Made by a program: the position numbers and the translations under genes. 64,000 nt of DNA from Phyllostachys edulis (lineage: Eukaryota > Streptophyta > Magnoliopsida > Poales > Poaceae). Shown one piece after another: positions 47,578 through 58,000 of the stretch (positions are counted from its first letter, which is position 1; each line of letters starts with the position of its first letter). Below the pieces are notes generated by a model. It made no database searches. It saw only the letters and a list, made by a program, of their open reading frames with translations, and was not told the DNA's origin. Location of the stretch: assembly GCA_036346405.1 (NCBI GenBank), contig CM070562.1:100674784-100738783 (forward strand). Direction: 5' to 3'.

Positions 47578-49098
47578 TGTAGGATCAAGGATAACCGACT
47601 AGAGGGGGGTGAATAGAAGGTTTTTAAACTTTTTGACAATTTAACAATTTTAGCCAATTATCAACTTAGTCTAAGCAAGATATAATTCTAGCTAAGCAAT
47701 TTAACACAATAGACAAGCTAGAAATATAAATGCGGAAATGTAAAGACTAGAAATAACCACAATGACACAAGGATGTTTTTCCCGTGGTATCAAAGACTTG
47801 CTGGTCTTCACTAGTCCACGTTGAGGAAGCTTGATAAACTCAAGCCGGCTCCACAAATTAAGCCTTCCCTCGATCAATAGTGGTAGCTCTTCTCCTCTCC
47901 GGATAGGCGAGCTCCAACTTTCACAAATGTCCGGGTCTTCTCATAATCTCCTTTGAGAAGATCACCGAACCAAACTCCAAGCCGTCTAGGAGATGGCAAT
48001 CTCCAAGAGTAATAGAGCAAGAGATCATCACTTGAGAGTGCTCTAATGCCACAATGATCAAACTCAAATAAATGCTCTTGGAAAAACCTCAACTACCTTT
48101 GCAAAAGGAATTGAATGCTCTCAAATGAGTTGGAAACAATGCAAAGGGCTCAAAGGGGTTTTATGAGGTTCAACAACACTTCTAGTTGCGTGGGTGAGGT
48201 ATTTATAGCCTCCACCCATGCACTAGCCGCTAGAACACGAAATCCCCAATTTTTGAAGCGCGCGCGCATCCGCAGAACAAGGATCTTGATCGGTCGGCCC
48301 TTGCCGTAACGGTCGTTTTTCCTCCTCTGCAATGCATTAAATGCATGGGAAAAATAGCCATTACGGTGACCGGTCGGATCAGCAGTGTATCTTGCGATTA
48401 GTCCGCCTACTAAAAACGAAAAACGCTTAAAACACCTACTGGAAAAAGCTGACCGCTTGGAACATCCGGGAGCACGGTCAGTCCGCGATTATGCCGACGG
48501 TTAGTCCGGCCGCAAGATTTCAACAGAAAATACTCCTCTGGAAAAAGTTGACCGTGTCCAAGACCCAGGAGTGCGGTCAGTCCGGCACTTAGCCGTCGGT
48601 TAGTCCGGCCCAGAGGATTTTCAGCAAAACCGAAAACAACCACTTACTAGAAAATGCTGACCGCCTTCTTTGGTCCGGCACATCGGTCAGTCCGGACAAT
48701 TGACGTCGTTCAGTCCGGCCTCCAAAGAATTTCAGCAAATTTAAATCAAGGCCAAACCAAAAACAAATCCAAGATTGAACTAAATAAGATTTGAGCAATT
48801 GTGGCATCATTCACTTTCAAGGCACTCAATTCTTGGACCCTATTTATAGTACGGCTGTCTAGCCTATAACCCGGTCTTCCAACCAATTCACCTAAGACCG
48901 GTAAAATAAAAAGATCCTAGACTATTGTACCTTGTCTTTGAGCCAAGAGATCTTCATGAAATCCTTTCGCGTGCAATTCCAAGTTATCAAAAGCACCAAT
49001 GGGACTTAACATTGTAAATACTCAATAAACACGTTAATCACATATTCACATATTATCATTAATTACCAAAATAATTTTTAGGGGCCTAGATGCTTTCA
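47578..49098. repeat. Solo LTR, 1.52 kb, TSD CCTAA
   Basis: It begins TGTAGGATCAAGG and ends ...GATGCTTTCA, flanked by CCTAA at 47573-47577 and 49099-49103. There is no internal retrotransposon sequence, so it is the product of LTR-LTR recombination. The GGGGGGTGAATAG start is familiar from grass LTRs. Four degenerate repeats of about 90 bp, each with GGTCAGTCCGG and a CAG-AAAA-CT-GAAAAA-type spacer, lie at about 48390-48740. It sits in the intron between AAA exons 47502 and 49263. Confidence 0.93.
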
Positions 49099-49560
49099 CC
49101 TAATAAGACTGATAATAAGCTCCAACAAGCAGCAACCAAAATGTGTCAACTGACAAGGAAAAAAGTCAACTAGGGAGGGGGTATTTATAGTTTAAAACTT
49201 TTCCTACAAATTATCTGCTTCTTTTGAGATTAAAAAATAACAGCAAACTGGTAGTATTATACCTTTTCTAAGGTTCATATCCATCAATATTCTCCCACAT
49301 TACAGTACCATCCATTGGAACGCTAGAGGTTTCATCAAACCCATAGACTCTTACTCCCATAGCCTCTAAATCAGATACTGTTTTTTTTCCATAGAAGGTA
49401 CATGCTTAGTTCTCTGACCATTTCCTTTTCTTGATGCATATGACTTATTGCCTTTCCCTAATGATTCCTTAACATCTTTTTGGACAGCTAATTTTAAAGC
49501 ACTGATCAAAGCTCCAAGTTCTTTCAAACTAAAACTGCCACATTTGATGAATTCAATTTC

Positions 49561-49926
49561 CTGAAAATACACATGATGATCAGAAGTTGCATTGAATTTC
49601 ATATAATGAGGAAAGGGTAGGATAAATTGCTTTCACAATCAACAGGTACAAATTTTCACTAACGGATCGCACAACCCTTTGCATACTGATGTTGAATTGC
49701 AGAATCCTACCACCATGGAGACAACATGCTGGACACATACACAAAGATACCATTACTAAAGTTTGACCAAAGATAAAGGGATTGAAGTTTGAAGATACCA
49801 TTACTTATGAATACATCAAGTTTGAACCATAAAGCAAAATAAAGGAACATGCAACAAATCTGTCATTACATAGGAATATGTATGAATTCTGTCATCACAA
49901 AAGCATCACATTACATAGGAATGACC
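49561..49926. other. Upstream of the recognised AAA exons
   Basis: A minus-strand stretch near 49745-49620 has an acceptor-like CAG and could be an earlier AAA exon, but I cannot confirm its frame. No Mutator-type terminal repeat was recognised here either. Confidence 0.3.
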
Positions 49927-52900
49927 TACTTCTTCTTCTTAGGGGTTAGCTTCTTTGTGGCTAGCTTCTTAACTGTGGATCTCATCTTTTGTGGGGTAGA
50001 AGCAGATGGTTCACCTCCAAGACCATGAGTAGATGTGAAATCCAATTGCTGCCTCATCATAGTTAGTTGTGGAGCAATTGCAAGACCATCCCCTGTAGAA
50101 GGAGTAGGTGCTGCAGCAACCTCAGATGACTCTTCCCTATCCTTCTTACTCTATTCCTTGGAGGGTTTCTTTTCCTATAACACATACATGAAATTGGTTA
50201 GTGCATTATAATAAAATGTAAGCATGCATTTTAACACATATTTACCTTTTCTTAGGGGTTTTTAGAGGGCATGCTCCCCTGCTTTGATGTCCTAGTTCTC
50301 CATAGGTCTTGCATTTTTGTTTACTTTGCTGCCTTTTTTTCTTCTTTGGAACCTCATTGCCAGCCTTAAACCTTTGTGTTCTTGGTCTTCCCGCTAACTT
50401 ATTGAGCTTAGGTGGGTGCAACTTGAAACTAGGATCAACCTTTCACCATTGGGATTTGTCTGTCATCGGTTGCACAATCCCAGCATATGCAGCTTTAAAT
50501 TTAACCAAGGAGAAGAAATCATCAACATAGTCCTCCATATTGGCTTGCCTATTGCTATAGATGAATCGTAAGGCATGCTGGCATGGTTTTCCAGATACTT
50601 GCCATTCTCTACATGTGCAATCCCTACTGAGAGGATGAACCACATGCCTTGAATTGTCAAGTATGTTCACTACCTCAGCACTTGTATTTGCTCCCGGGGT
50701 TGCCTTCAAGTGTCCAAGACCTCTAGTGCTCGCATTGAGTTCATGAATAACAGCTGGAAGTATTCTACCTTGCAATCTGTCTCCAATCCTCCTCTTACCA
50801 CAACGCTGTATAATCAAGTTCTGGATGGTGCCCATGAGTTCAACCACTGGAAGATCCTTAACATTCATGATCCAAGAGTTGTACGTTTCTGCAATATTGT
50901 TGTGCATGCAATCACACTTCACAATTGTATTGAACAAGGCCCTACTCCAGATGTGAGGGTGGTACTGGTTGAGGTACTCAATGGCTGTAGGGCAATTTTC
51001 TATGGCCGTAGTAGATGTCAACTGCCCATTGTAACTACCAATGAGAAAGGTAGAGTCGATGTCCAAGTACGGTCAACAGCCATTAAGAAATCCATCAATG
51101 CAAGGCTTTAGCGCAATGAACATCTTGTGGAAGTATGTCTTCCCACCGTACACCTTGGTGTCTATCTCAACGATGCTACCTGGCATTATTCTTTCAATCT
51201 CTATCTTGAAACTGTACAAAGATTGGAAACTCTCCTCCCATGGCCCATACAGTTGCTCGAGTGATAACTGTCTCCCAGCCCACACCTTTCCTACGATGCC
51301 ATAAAGCTCTTTATTATGCTTGTTGAAGCATATTTGTGGGAATCAACCAACACTGTAACCTGCAGATAGATTGCAACAACTTGGTATTTTACACAATGAA
51401 ATGAACATTAGTTAGTACAACTTAAACTATGTTATGTTAGTAACGTGACGCTTTTATCACTGCCAGTGTGCGCAGTTATTCTCCAAGGACAACCCTCCTT
51501 CTTGTATTCTCCTCTGTACCTTTTCTTGTCAGTCTTACATTTGCCTATCTCAAACTCCCCCTTAATAACAAACTGCCTCAAAGCTAATATGAATTCCTTC
51601 ATATTAGGAAAGGTAATGCCCAATTCAATCATAGGATTTTCCTTATTATGCACTGGCTCCACATGTGCATAGTCAGTCACTAGTAAGTCGTCACCCTCTG
51701 TATCAGTACCATTTGATCCACCATTGTTCTAATCATTTTTTTTAAGAAAAATAACCTAGTTTTTATTCTGAAATACAGAAATAATACTACTTTTTTTTAT
51801 TTTACAGGAATAATCATCTGTCGCTCAACTGTTGGGCGACTAGCCCAAGTCTCTCAAACGTTGAGCGACTTGGACACTTGTCGCCCAATGGTGTACAATG
51901 CATGCCCTGCTAGCTGAGCGTCCTGTACACTAGGACCAACTGTTAAGCGACAAGTGTCCAAGTCGCTCAACCGTTGAACGACTTGGGCTAGTCGTCCAAC
52001 GGTTGAGCGACAGATGATTATTCTTGTAAAATAAAAAAGGCAGTATTATTTATGTATTTCGGAATAAAAACTATATTATTTTTTTAAAAAAAATCTTGTT
52101 CTGAATACTAGCATCATCATTTGTACTTCCTTTGTTCAAATCAACGTTCTCCTCGGCCTTTAGCCCAAGTATGTCAAACATCTGGTCGTCCGTGATGTAC
52201 ACACCATTTTCATCCACATTAGCAGGGTTGGGTGGATCAACTTGGGGAATAGCAAAACCTGCCCCTTAACTAGCCCATATGAGTGTGCGTGGAGTTATCG
52301 CAAGGACTGCCTAGTTCTTGCCATTGTGATGTTTCTGCTTGTTTACTACTAGAATCAACATGAAAGGATGGGTGTGGACTCGCAGACTGCCAGTGCGAAC
52401 CACTAGGAATTCCATTGCAAATGGTTGACAAGTTTTTTTGCCTGTCCACTATAGTGATGAACAAATAAACCAACTTGCTATCCATGTTTGCATCAAACAA
52501 CCCCAGAAGTTCTGCATCGGTACATATCCTAACTTGTGTTCCTTTCTTACTATCAAAGTACTATATCAAAGTATCCTACGCCGACCCCCAATTTGACTTC
52601 CGTTTCAAGTCAACTTTCAAATCTAACATTGAGTACAAATCTCTATCATCTGCCACCAAATCGTGAACTACAACTGCATATGATTTATTGCTGCCATCAT
52701 CAAGTCGTGCTAGGTACGCAACAAAGTTAGCAACTACTCTATATGTGGTACCACCCTCAACCCTGCACCAACACCAAAAATTAAATGAAATGCGAAGAAC
52801 ATGGTAGCTACAGCGAAGAGTCTTCTTCCATCACACATAGTCCACAATATGACAGAAAAAAGATATTTACCTGCTTCTACAATGTGATTCTTCCATTTCT

Positions 52901-52941
52901 CACACAGTGGGAAGTCGATGCCGCATCGCATGCGTCGACGC
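49927..52941 (-). pseudogene. Mutator-like (MULE) transposase gene, broken
   Basis: This encodes a MuDR-family transposase. From the 5' side: MRCGIDFPLCEKWKNH near 52940 with a GTAAAT donor, and an N-terminal region at about 52730-52270 (VVANFVAYLARL, GTQVRICTDAELLGLFD). The MuDR DNA-binding part is at 51680-51432 (GITFPNMKEFILALRQF, KEGCPWRITAHT). The transposase core is at about 51285-50800 (LYSFKIEIERIMPG, then the DSTF-L-G-YNGQL motif). A SWIM zinc finger CTCREWQVSGKPCQHA lies near 50620, a CCHC knuckle CKTYGELGHQSRGAC near 50300 and a Lys-rich end at 49927. Stops occur near 52585, 52260 and 50154, and a MITE sits at 51731. Terminal inverted repeats were not found. Confidence 0.88.
51731..52095. 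mobile_element. Hairpin MITE in the MULE gene, 365 bp
   Basis: The two halves are inverted copies: AACCTAGTTTTTATTCTGAAATAC on the left against GTATTTCGGAATAAAAACTA on the right. Inner arms are built of CGCTCAACCGTTGAGCG-type palindromes. TTGTTCT occurs on both sides (51724-51730 and 52096-52102) as a likely duplication. No coding capacity. Confidence 0.85.
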
Positions 52942-53400
52942 TGCTGGGGGAAGACCCGGAGACGTGGCGAGCTCTTGGGGCAGGAGGCGGTGGGCTGGGA
53001 TCGCGGTGTGTGAGGTGTTGCAGGACACACTCGCTCGGGCCTGGCCTCACATGGAGCTCGGGGAGACGGGGAGGGACCGAGGAGAGCTCGGGGGAGGTGG
53101 CGCCAATTCAACCACCGCAGCTAGTGCCTGTGTTGTGCTCTGATGGATGCATATGCTGATTCAGAAGGAGGGGATGGAGAGGAATAGATGAGGGGCAAAA
53201 TAGGTAGTTCACAAGGGAATAGATGGAAAATAAGAGAAAAGAGAAGTAAATGGAAGAAAAGAAGTGATAATGATAAATATCAAAGGTGGAAGAAAGTGGA
53301 GTAACAAATTTCGTATTTCAGAAAACCAGATGATATATCTTGAAGTGACAACTTTCTGAATGACATATATCTAATTTTGCCCTAAAGTTTTGCCGCCGCG
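52942..53400. other. 5' flank of the MULE gene
   Basis: GC-rich to 53110, then A-rich. The segment near 53308-53394 (ATATATCTAATTTTGCCC) resembles a possible Mutator-type end, but no inverted partner was found on the other side. Confidence 0.3.
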
Positions 53401-55350
53401 GAAGATTGGCTCATGGTGGCGCGCGAGGGGGAGGAGGCTACCGGAGAGTTCGCGGCGCGGGCCCACGGAAGAACAAGGCGCACTACCTGTCTACCTGACT
53501 ACGCCTTCATGACACGTTTACGTGGCCTATCCAACTCGTTTCCAACCTCCAAGACGAGCGTGTGCATATAGACCGAGTCCAACATTTGAGAGAAGATCTA
53601 GGCCTTGACTATATGGGCCGAAGCCAGCTCCTTCCACGGGCCAGGAGCAGAACACCACGGCACCCAGAAATTGCAACCTGGCATTTTTATTCATGAGTGT
53701 ATTTGTGGGCCATTCGTTGCGACGGCGCGGCGCGGCGTCGTGGAGTGTGTGCACCGGGCACAGCGGTGAGGTCTGTTGTTAGTTCTTCCTTCTTAACAAA
53801 TCGATCTACAAGATCGAGTTGTCCTCTTTTCTTTCGGCAGCGCATAGCTCAGCCCAACGGTCGCGGATTTCCGTTCGGTTGAGGAACGACAGGCCACACG
53901 CTACGCGGTGTGCGAGCCGATCGGTTCCCGCGTCGAATTGCCGCGTGCGATGGTGCAGTCCGAAGCCGGCAAGGGCTAGGGAGCGGCAGCCAAGGGTGGC
54001 TTGCGTGCGGGCGGCAAGGCCGCGCGCATAGAGGATGCCATGGATGACTTTGGTTGGAAGATAAACAGAGCCTCATGCAGTGATTAAATAATTGATTCAT
54101 TAATCTAAATCTATAGAGCTAGATTGAAGAATAGGCTTACTGCCATCCAAGATTAAAGTAGGCATATGCAGTTATGCACTTACATCTCGTGTGATGCAGA
54201 TCGTGAGCAGCAGTAGCACGGAGGACGGTGCTAGCTGGCGACGTGAGGAAAATGCCGCTCACACACGATCCGAACTTCACCGGGCGACGTCCAACGATAG
54301 GCAGTACGCCGCCCAGCGGCAGCAATTCATCTCAAAGACATCGAGGATCACCACTCGTGTCCTCGCGGCCAAGAAGAAATCGACGAGGATGTCGTGTCAT
54401 GCGAAATAGGCAAATCGATTTCGGCAATCAGGGTCTGAAAATTAATCTAAATGCCAAAAGAATATTGAAGGACATACCCGATTTGAGAGCCATCGTCTTG
54501 ATAACGTATTAAAAAAACGGTAGTCGCCGTAGCATTGACATAGATCAATTACACAATAACCTATGTGCAAAGAAGGATCTAAGATCTTTATTCATGTCTG
54601 TTTGTTATACATGGTCATAATATTTATAGTAAAAAAAATAAAAATCCTCTAAAGGCGGTTGGCCGTACAATTAGGTTTCATATGCAACCCTTCGAGCCAC
54701 CCAGGGTGGGGCCGCGGTGCACGAACGCCAACGCCGCCGCCGCCGCCGCCCGATCGCGATGTACGGCCACGAAGGAGAAAGAAGCGCGGCTCCGCGGCGC
54801 TGCCTCCCCCTCTCGCTTGTTACCTTGTTGGTTCTAGACTCCATAAGTCCATCCACTTGCTCCTTGCTGCTCTGGAACATGAACTTCTCTCGTGTTGGAC
54901 GAGTCCAAGGTTACGGCAGGTCTTGAAGATTAATCAATGTTTTCTCGCTCCTACTTTCGTCAACGTCGAACACCAAGCCATTGGATTCCAGCTCACCTTC
55001 AGGAAACTATGGCAGCACAAAGCCATAGCATTGGAGCATGAACAATAGTTCTTAGCTTGTTACTAAAAGAAGAGAGAGTATTTAATCTAATAAAAAGAAA
55101 TAAATTTTTCAATGGATTGTTGTTAGCATGTATCAAATACTTTAATTCCTACTCACAAAACATGTTTTTAGGTAACAAACAAGTCTCCAATAACTATTTT
55201 GTTGTTTCTTAGGTCTTGATATCAACAACTTGCTTGTTTCTTCATCTAAAAACAAACCTACCTTCTCTCCTCATCCACTCTCCTTTACATCACCTAAATA
55301 TTGATGTATCTACCTTTTAATAACAAGTGACATAAAATATTGTAGACACT
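53401..55350. other. Non-coding stretch, no gene identified
   Basis: GC-rich pieces alternate with AT-rich ones. A (GCC)n run lies at about 54733-54752. Near 54495-54650 the minus strand reads like the end of an LTR followed by TACGTTATCAAGACGA, possibly a degenerate primer site, but no partner LTR was found. 55060-55350 is AT-rich and MITE-like without clear ends. Short frames on both strands show no family resemblance. Confidence 0.4.
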
Positions 55351-55635
55351 CTTACACATCCCAAGAGGTGGGCAAGCCAAAAGCTACACAAAGATGCCAG
55401 CCTTGCATGCTGGCTCGGTTACGTGCCAAAATGCTCTCCTGCCACGTTGCAAAAGAGACGCAACCTAGAACCTACTCGTCTCCTGTCTTTCCACTTCCCA
55501 GCTTCTTATACGGCAAAGCAGCGGTTTCTGATCACAACGCATATCCATCTTTAATTCTTTATCGTCTTGCTTCGAGTCTGGGCGTTGAATCTTTCGTCCT
55601 AGGACAGCGAGTTGTTGATACTCTGTAGGAGATCG

Positions 55636-56389
55636 ATGAAGAGGCTTCTTGTTCATGGGCAGTTTGGTTATCCCTTCAGGAGTTTGGTGGGCAGATCCTC
55701 CACCCCGCCTGCACTTTCCAACAATATTCTCCCTAGGGTGAGTTCACCGATCACCACAGCTCTTATCTTGTTACTTCATAACTTTCTGTATTCATGTCTT
55801 CTCAAACATTACACTACAGTCGCCATTAGTCATTCTTGATGTCTTCAGAAGGACCATGTAGCAGATTAATCTTGTGTTGTGAATTTACCAAGATAACATT
55901 TTGTGACCCTTTTCATGCATTTCGGAGAGGTGATGTCAAGGGTGCTTAACTTTATAGGATGGAATTCTTCATAGGATTTCCCCCCGAAAAATAATAAAAT
56001 AAATTGTTCACAAGAAGGCATAATTGTTAAGCCAGTGCATTAGACATGATGTAAAAATGTTCAGATAGCAGCAATCTAATTGACAATACTATGGATTACT
56101 GAAATTGATTTTTAGTACTTTTGATGGTGTGTTTCTAATTTTTCATTTTCCTGTATCTCGCCAGTATCACTCAACCGAGAAAGATGATGACACGCTGAGT
56201 GAAATTGGGGAAAAGGCAAGATCAACAGCAGAAGAGTTCATGAGGGTGGCCAAGGAGAAGTCTGACGAGGTCAGCGAAGGCGCAAAGGAAACATTGCACG
56301 AGACTAAGGAACCGGTGCTTGGGGAGTCAGACGACGAGAAGGAGAAGTTCAAACAGAGGGTTGAGGAGGGGAGGTACCATCATAATTAA
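55636..56389 (+). CDS. LEA-like small protein, possibly mitochondrial, two exons
   Basis: Exon 1 is 55636-55737 (34 codons, donor AGG|GTGAGT) and exon 2 is 56165-56389 (74 codons plus TAA, acceptor CCAG|TATC). The intron is 427 nt, phase 0. The product is 108 residues. The first 35 are basic and hydroxylated with few acids (MKRLLVHGQFGYPFRSLVGR), ending LPRYHST, like a mitochondrial presequence with its cleavage region. The rest is hydrophilic and helical, with the imperfect 11-residue pattern of LEA proteins (ARSTAEEFMRVAKEKSDEV, EGAKETLHETKEP). Such proteins protect membranes and enzymes during drying. The ATG at 55636 fits the intron phase; a separate upstream frame ends at 55628. An AATAAA is at 56592. 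No break was seen, so it is probably functional. Confidence 0.82.
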
Positions 56390-56399
56390 GTGGCATGTT

Positions 56400-58000
56400 T
56401 TCTGTTGTATGCACTCATGGCTTGTCATAGGCCCTGTAGGTTATCAAGTACGAGGCCATCTAGGTATGTGTGATGTGTTTCGCCCTTCAGTTCAGTGACC
56501 TTCAGTACTACATGCCATCCCCTGTAGAACAAATAAGGTCTGCCTTTAAACTTTAGTGATCTTTGGTACTACTACATGTCATTTCCTGCAGAATAAATAA
56601 GACTGGTCTTGTGAAAATTGTTGTCATTGTCACTTATGAATTCTGACTCAACTTGGATGTGCATTATGCAATAATTTTATTGGTAAGAAAAAACATGCAG
56701 GCAACAATTTTTTTTCCGGGATAATGCCCTGTGAGCATCAAGTGGCGATGGCTCATAATTAATTTGGTCTGCACTTTGTCACTATTGGCATTTTGGTGAC
56801 ACCTTACAATGGAAGAGGAATGGCAACATCTGGGTTCAAAAGTACTTCCAATTCTCATGGAGATAATTAATCCGTGCAACAAATCAAACGCAATTGCAAC
56901 TATGTCTGCCTTATCTGAAGTAAAAATTGTGATCAAGTTGGGCACTCCAGAGAAAAGGGGGTTGGTGACCTCCACATCAGTAAGCACCTAGAGAATGGTC
57001 AGTCAGTGTTTTGCTAAGTCATGAATCATGACACACGGATTAGCACATGACTTAGGATGACAAAATGTTGATTATATACCAAGTGCGAAATTTGGTATTT
57101 TACAAGCATTGTCATCGAAGAAAAGTGTTCTATTCTTTGATATTTTACATTAATTGCTGTTTGGGCTTTCTTTGAGCATTAAGTGAAATAGGCACTATTC
57201 TTATCTATCGATAAGCATACCTGGTCCATTCCTTGGACATAGATATTCAGATTTAGCCATTTCTAAGGATGTATACTGAGCATCTTATTTTGACATGTCA
57301 ATTTATCTAACTTGAAACATTACTACTAACGCTGATGTGGTATCAATTTACCCTTTCTAGAAAAAATGTGAAATACCTATTTGACTTCTTGATATAATCA
57401 TACAAACATCACCCTTTTGTCAAAGCAAAAAAAAAAAAAAAAACCTGAAAAAGAAAAGGTCCAGTTTACCTGTGATTCTGTGCAGGATTCATTGTAACAG
57501 TACATGCAAACTCCCAGAGACTCTGAACATTGCTTGGGGCTAGTATTTGATTTCGCTATTCTATGACTTTGGTATTTGGAAATCACAACAAACAATCTTT
57601 TATTGAAGTTGTGGAGTTGACACTAATAATCCTCACTCTTGTCCCTCTCTTGTGGAGATACCACTACCAAAAAAGTAAGACATTTGCTTTGTGAGAAAAG
57701 ACCCGATGTCTTAAAAAATTGAGAAAAAAATTGCCTTATAATTTCGTTGGACGGCGGTGGCTTTCACTTCCTAGTTAGTAGAAGCTAAAAGTCACTACAC
57801 TACGTACATTCCTCGGGCTGGTATATATCAAAGTAAGTGCACCTTGTGTTTGTTGCATGCGCAACACGGAGAGACATGCTCTGGGGAATTGATGTTGCAG
57901 AAGGCCAAGTATGTTAGGTCTCACCTGTCTTCGTTCATAGTATCCACATATGTAATTTTTTAAGGAACTGAGTGAGCTATCTCGTCGTTCACTGTTTGTC
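56400..58000. other. 3' region of the LEA-like gene and intergenic DNA
   Basis: Directly after the gene a roughly 70-bp block (TTCAGTACTACATG...AACAAATAAG) is imperfectly repeated at 56500-56610, the second copy containing AATAAA (56592). A frame at 56809-56991 opens MEEEWQHLGSKVLPILME, but no family is recognised. A poly(A) run of 19 lies at 57426-57444. The rest is AT-rich without coding signal. Confidence 0.4.

Larger units (their letters stand above)
39040..49560 (-). pseudogene. AAA-ATPase gene, nine exons, disabled
   Basis: A single-domain plant AAA ATPase; such proteins remodel other proteins using ATP. Exons in reading order: 49560-49263, 47502-47378, 45341-45300, 45108-44976, 44514-44437, 43633-43551, 41652-41527, 39376-39316, 39222-39040, all with GT-AG borders. 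Motifs: Walker A spans exons 2-3 and reads GPPGTGRT, Arg replacing the catalytic Lys. Walker B is GGIIFLDE, sensor 1 region VVVIAATNRKEDLDPA, then SGRDTRDIC and a C-terminal QVPKDEKGEP tail. Damage: exon 1 has 8 A where 9 fit, plus a TAG at 49269-49271. Exon 3 lacks 2 nt, exon 4 has one extra T, exon 7 three extra bases. The last two exons are open. More 5' exons probably existed beyond 49560. The substrate is unknown. Confidence 0.92.

Noticed and set aside
53849..54325. Minus-strand frames as copia gag
   Set aside because: A weak primer-site-like sequence lies nearby, but the frames show no gag motif and no LTR pair was found.
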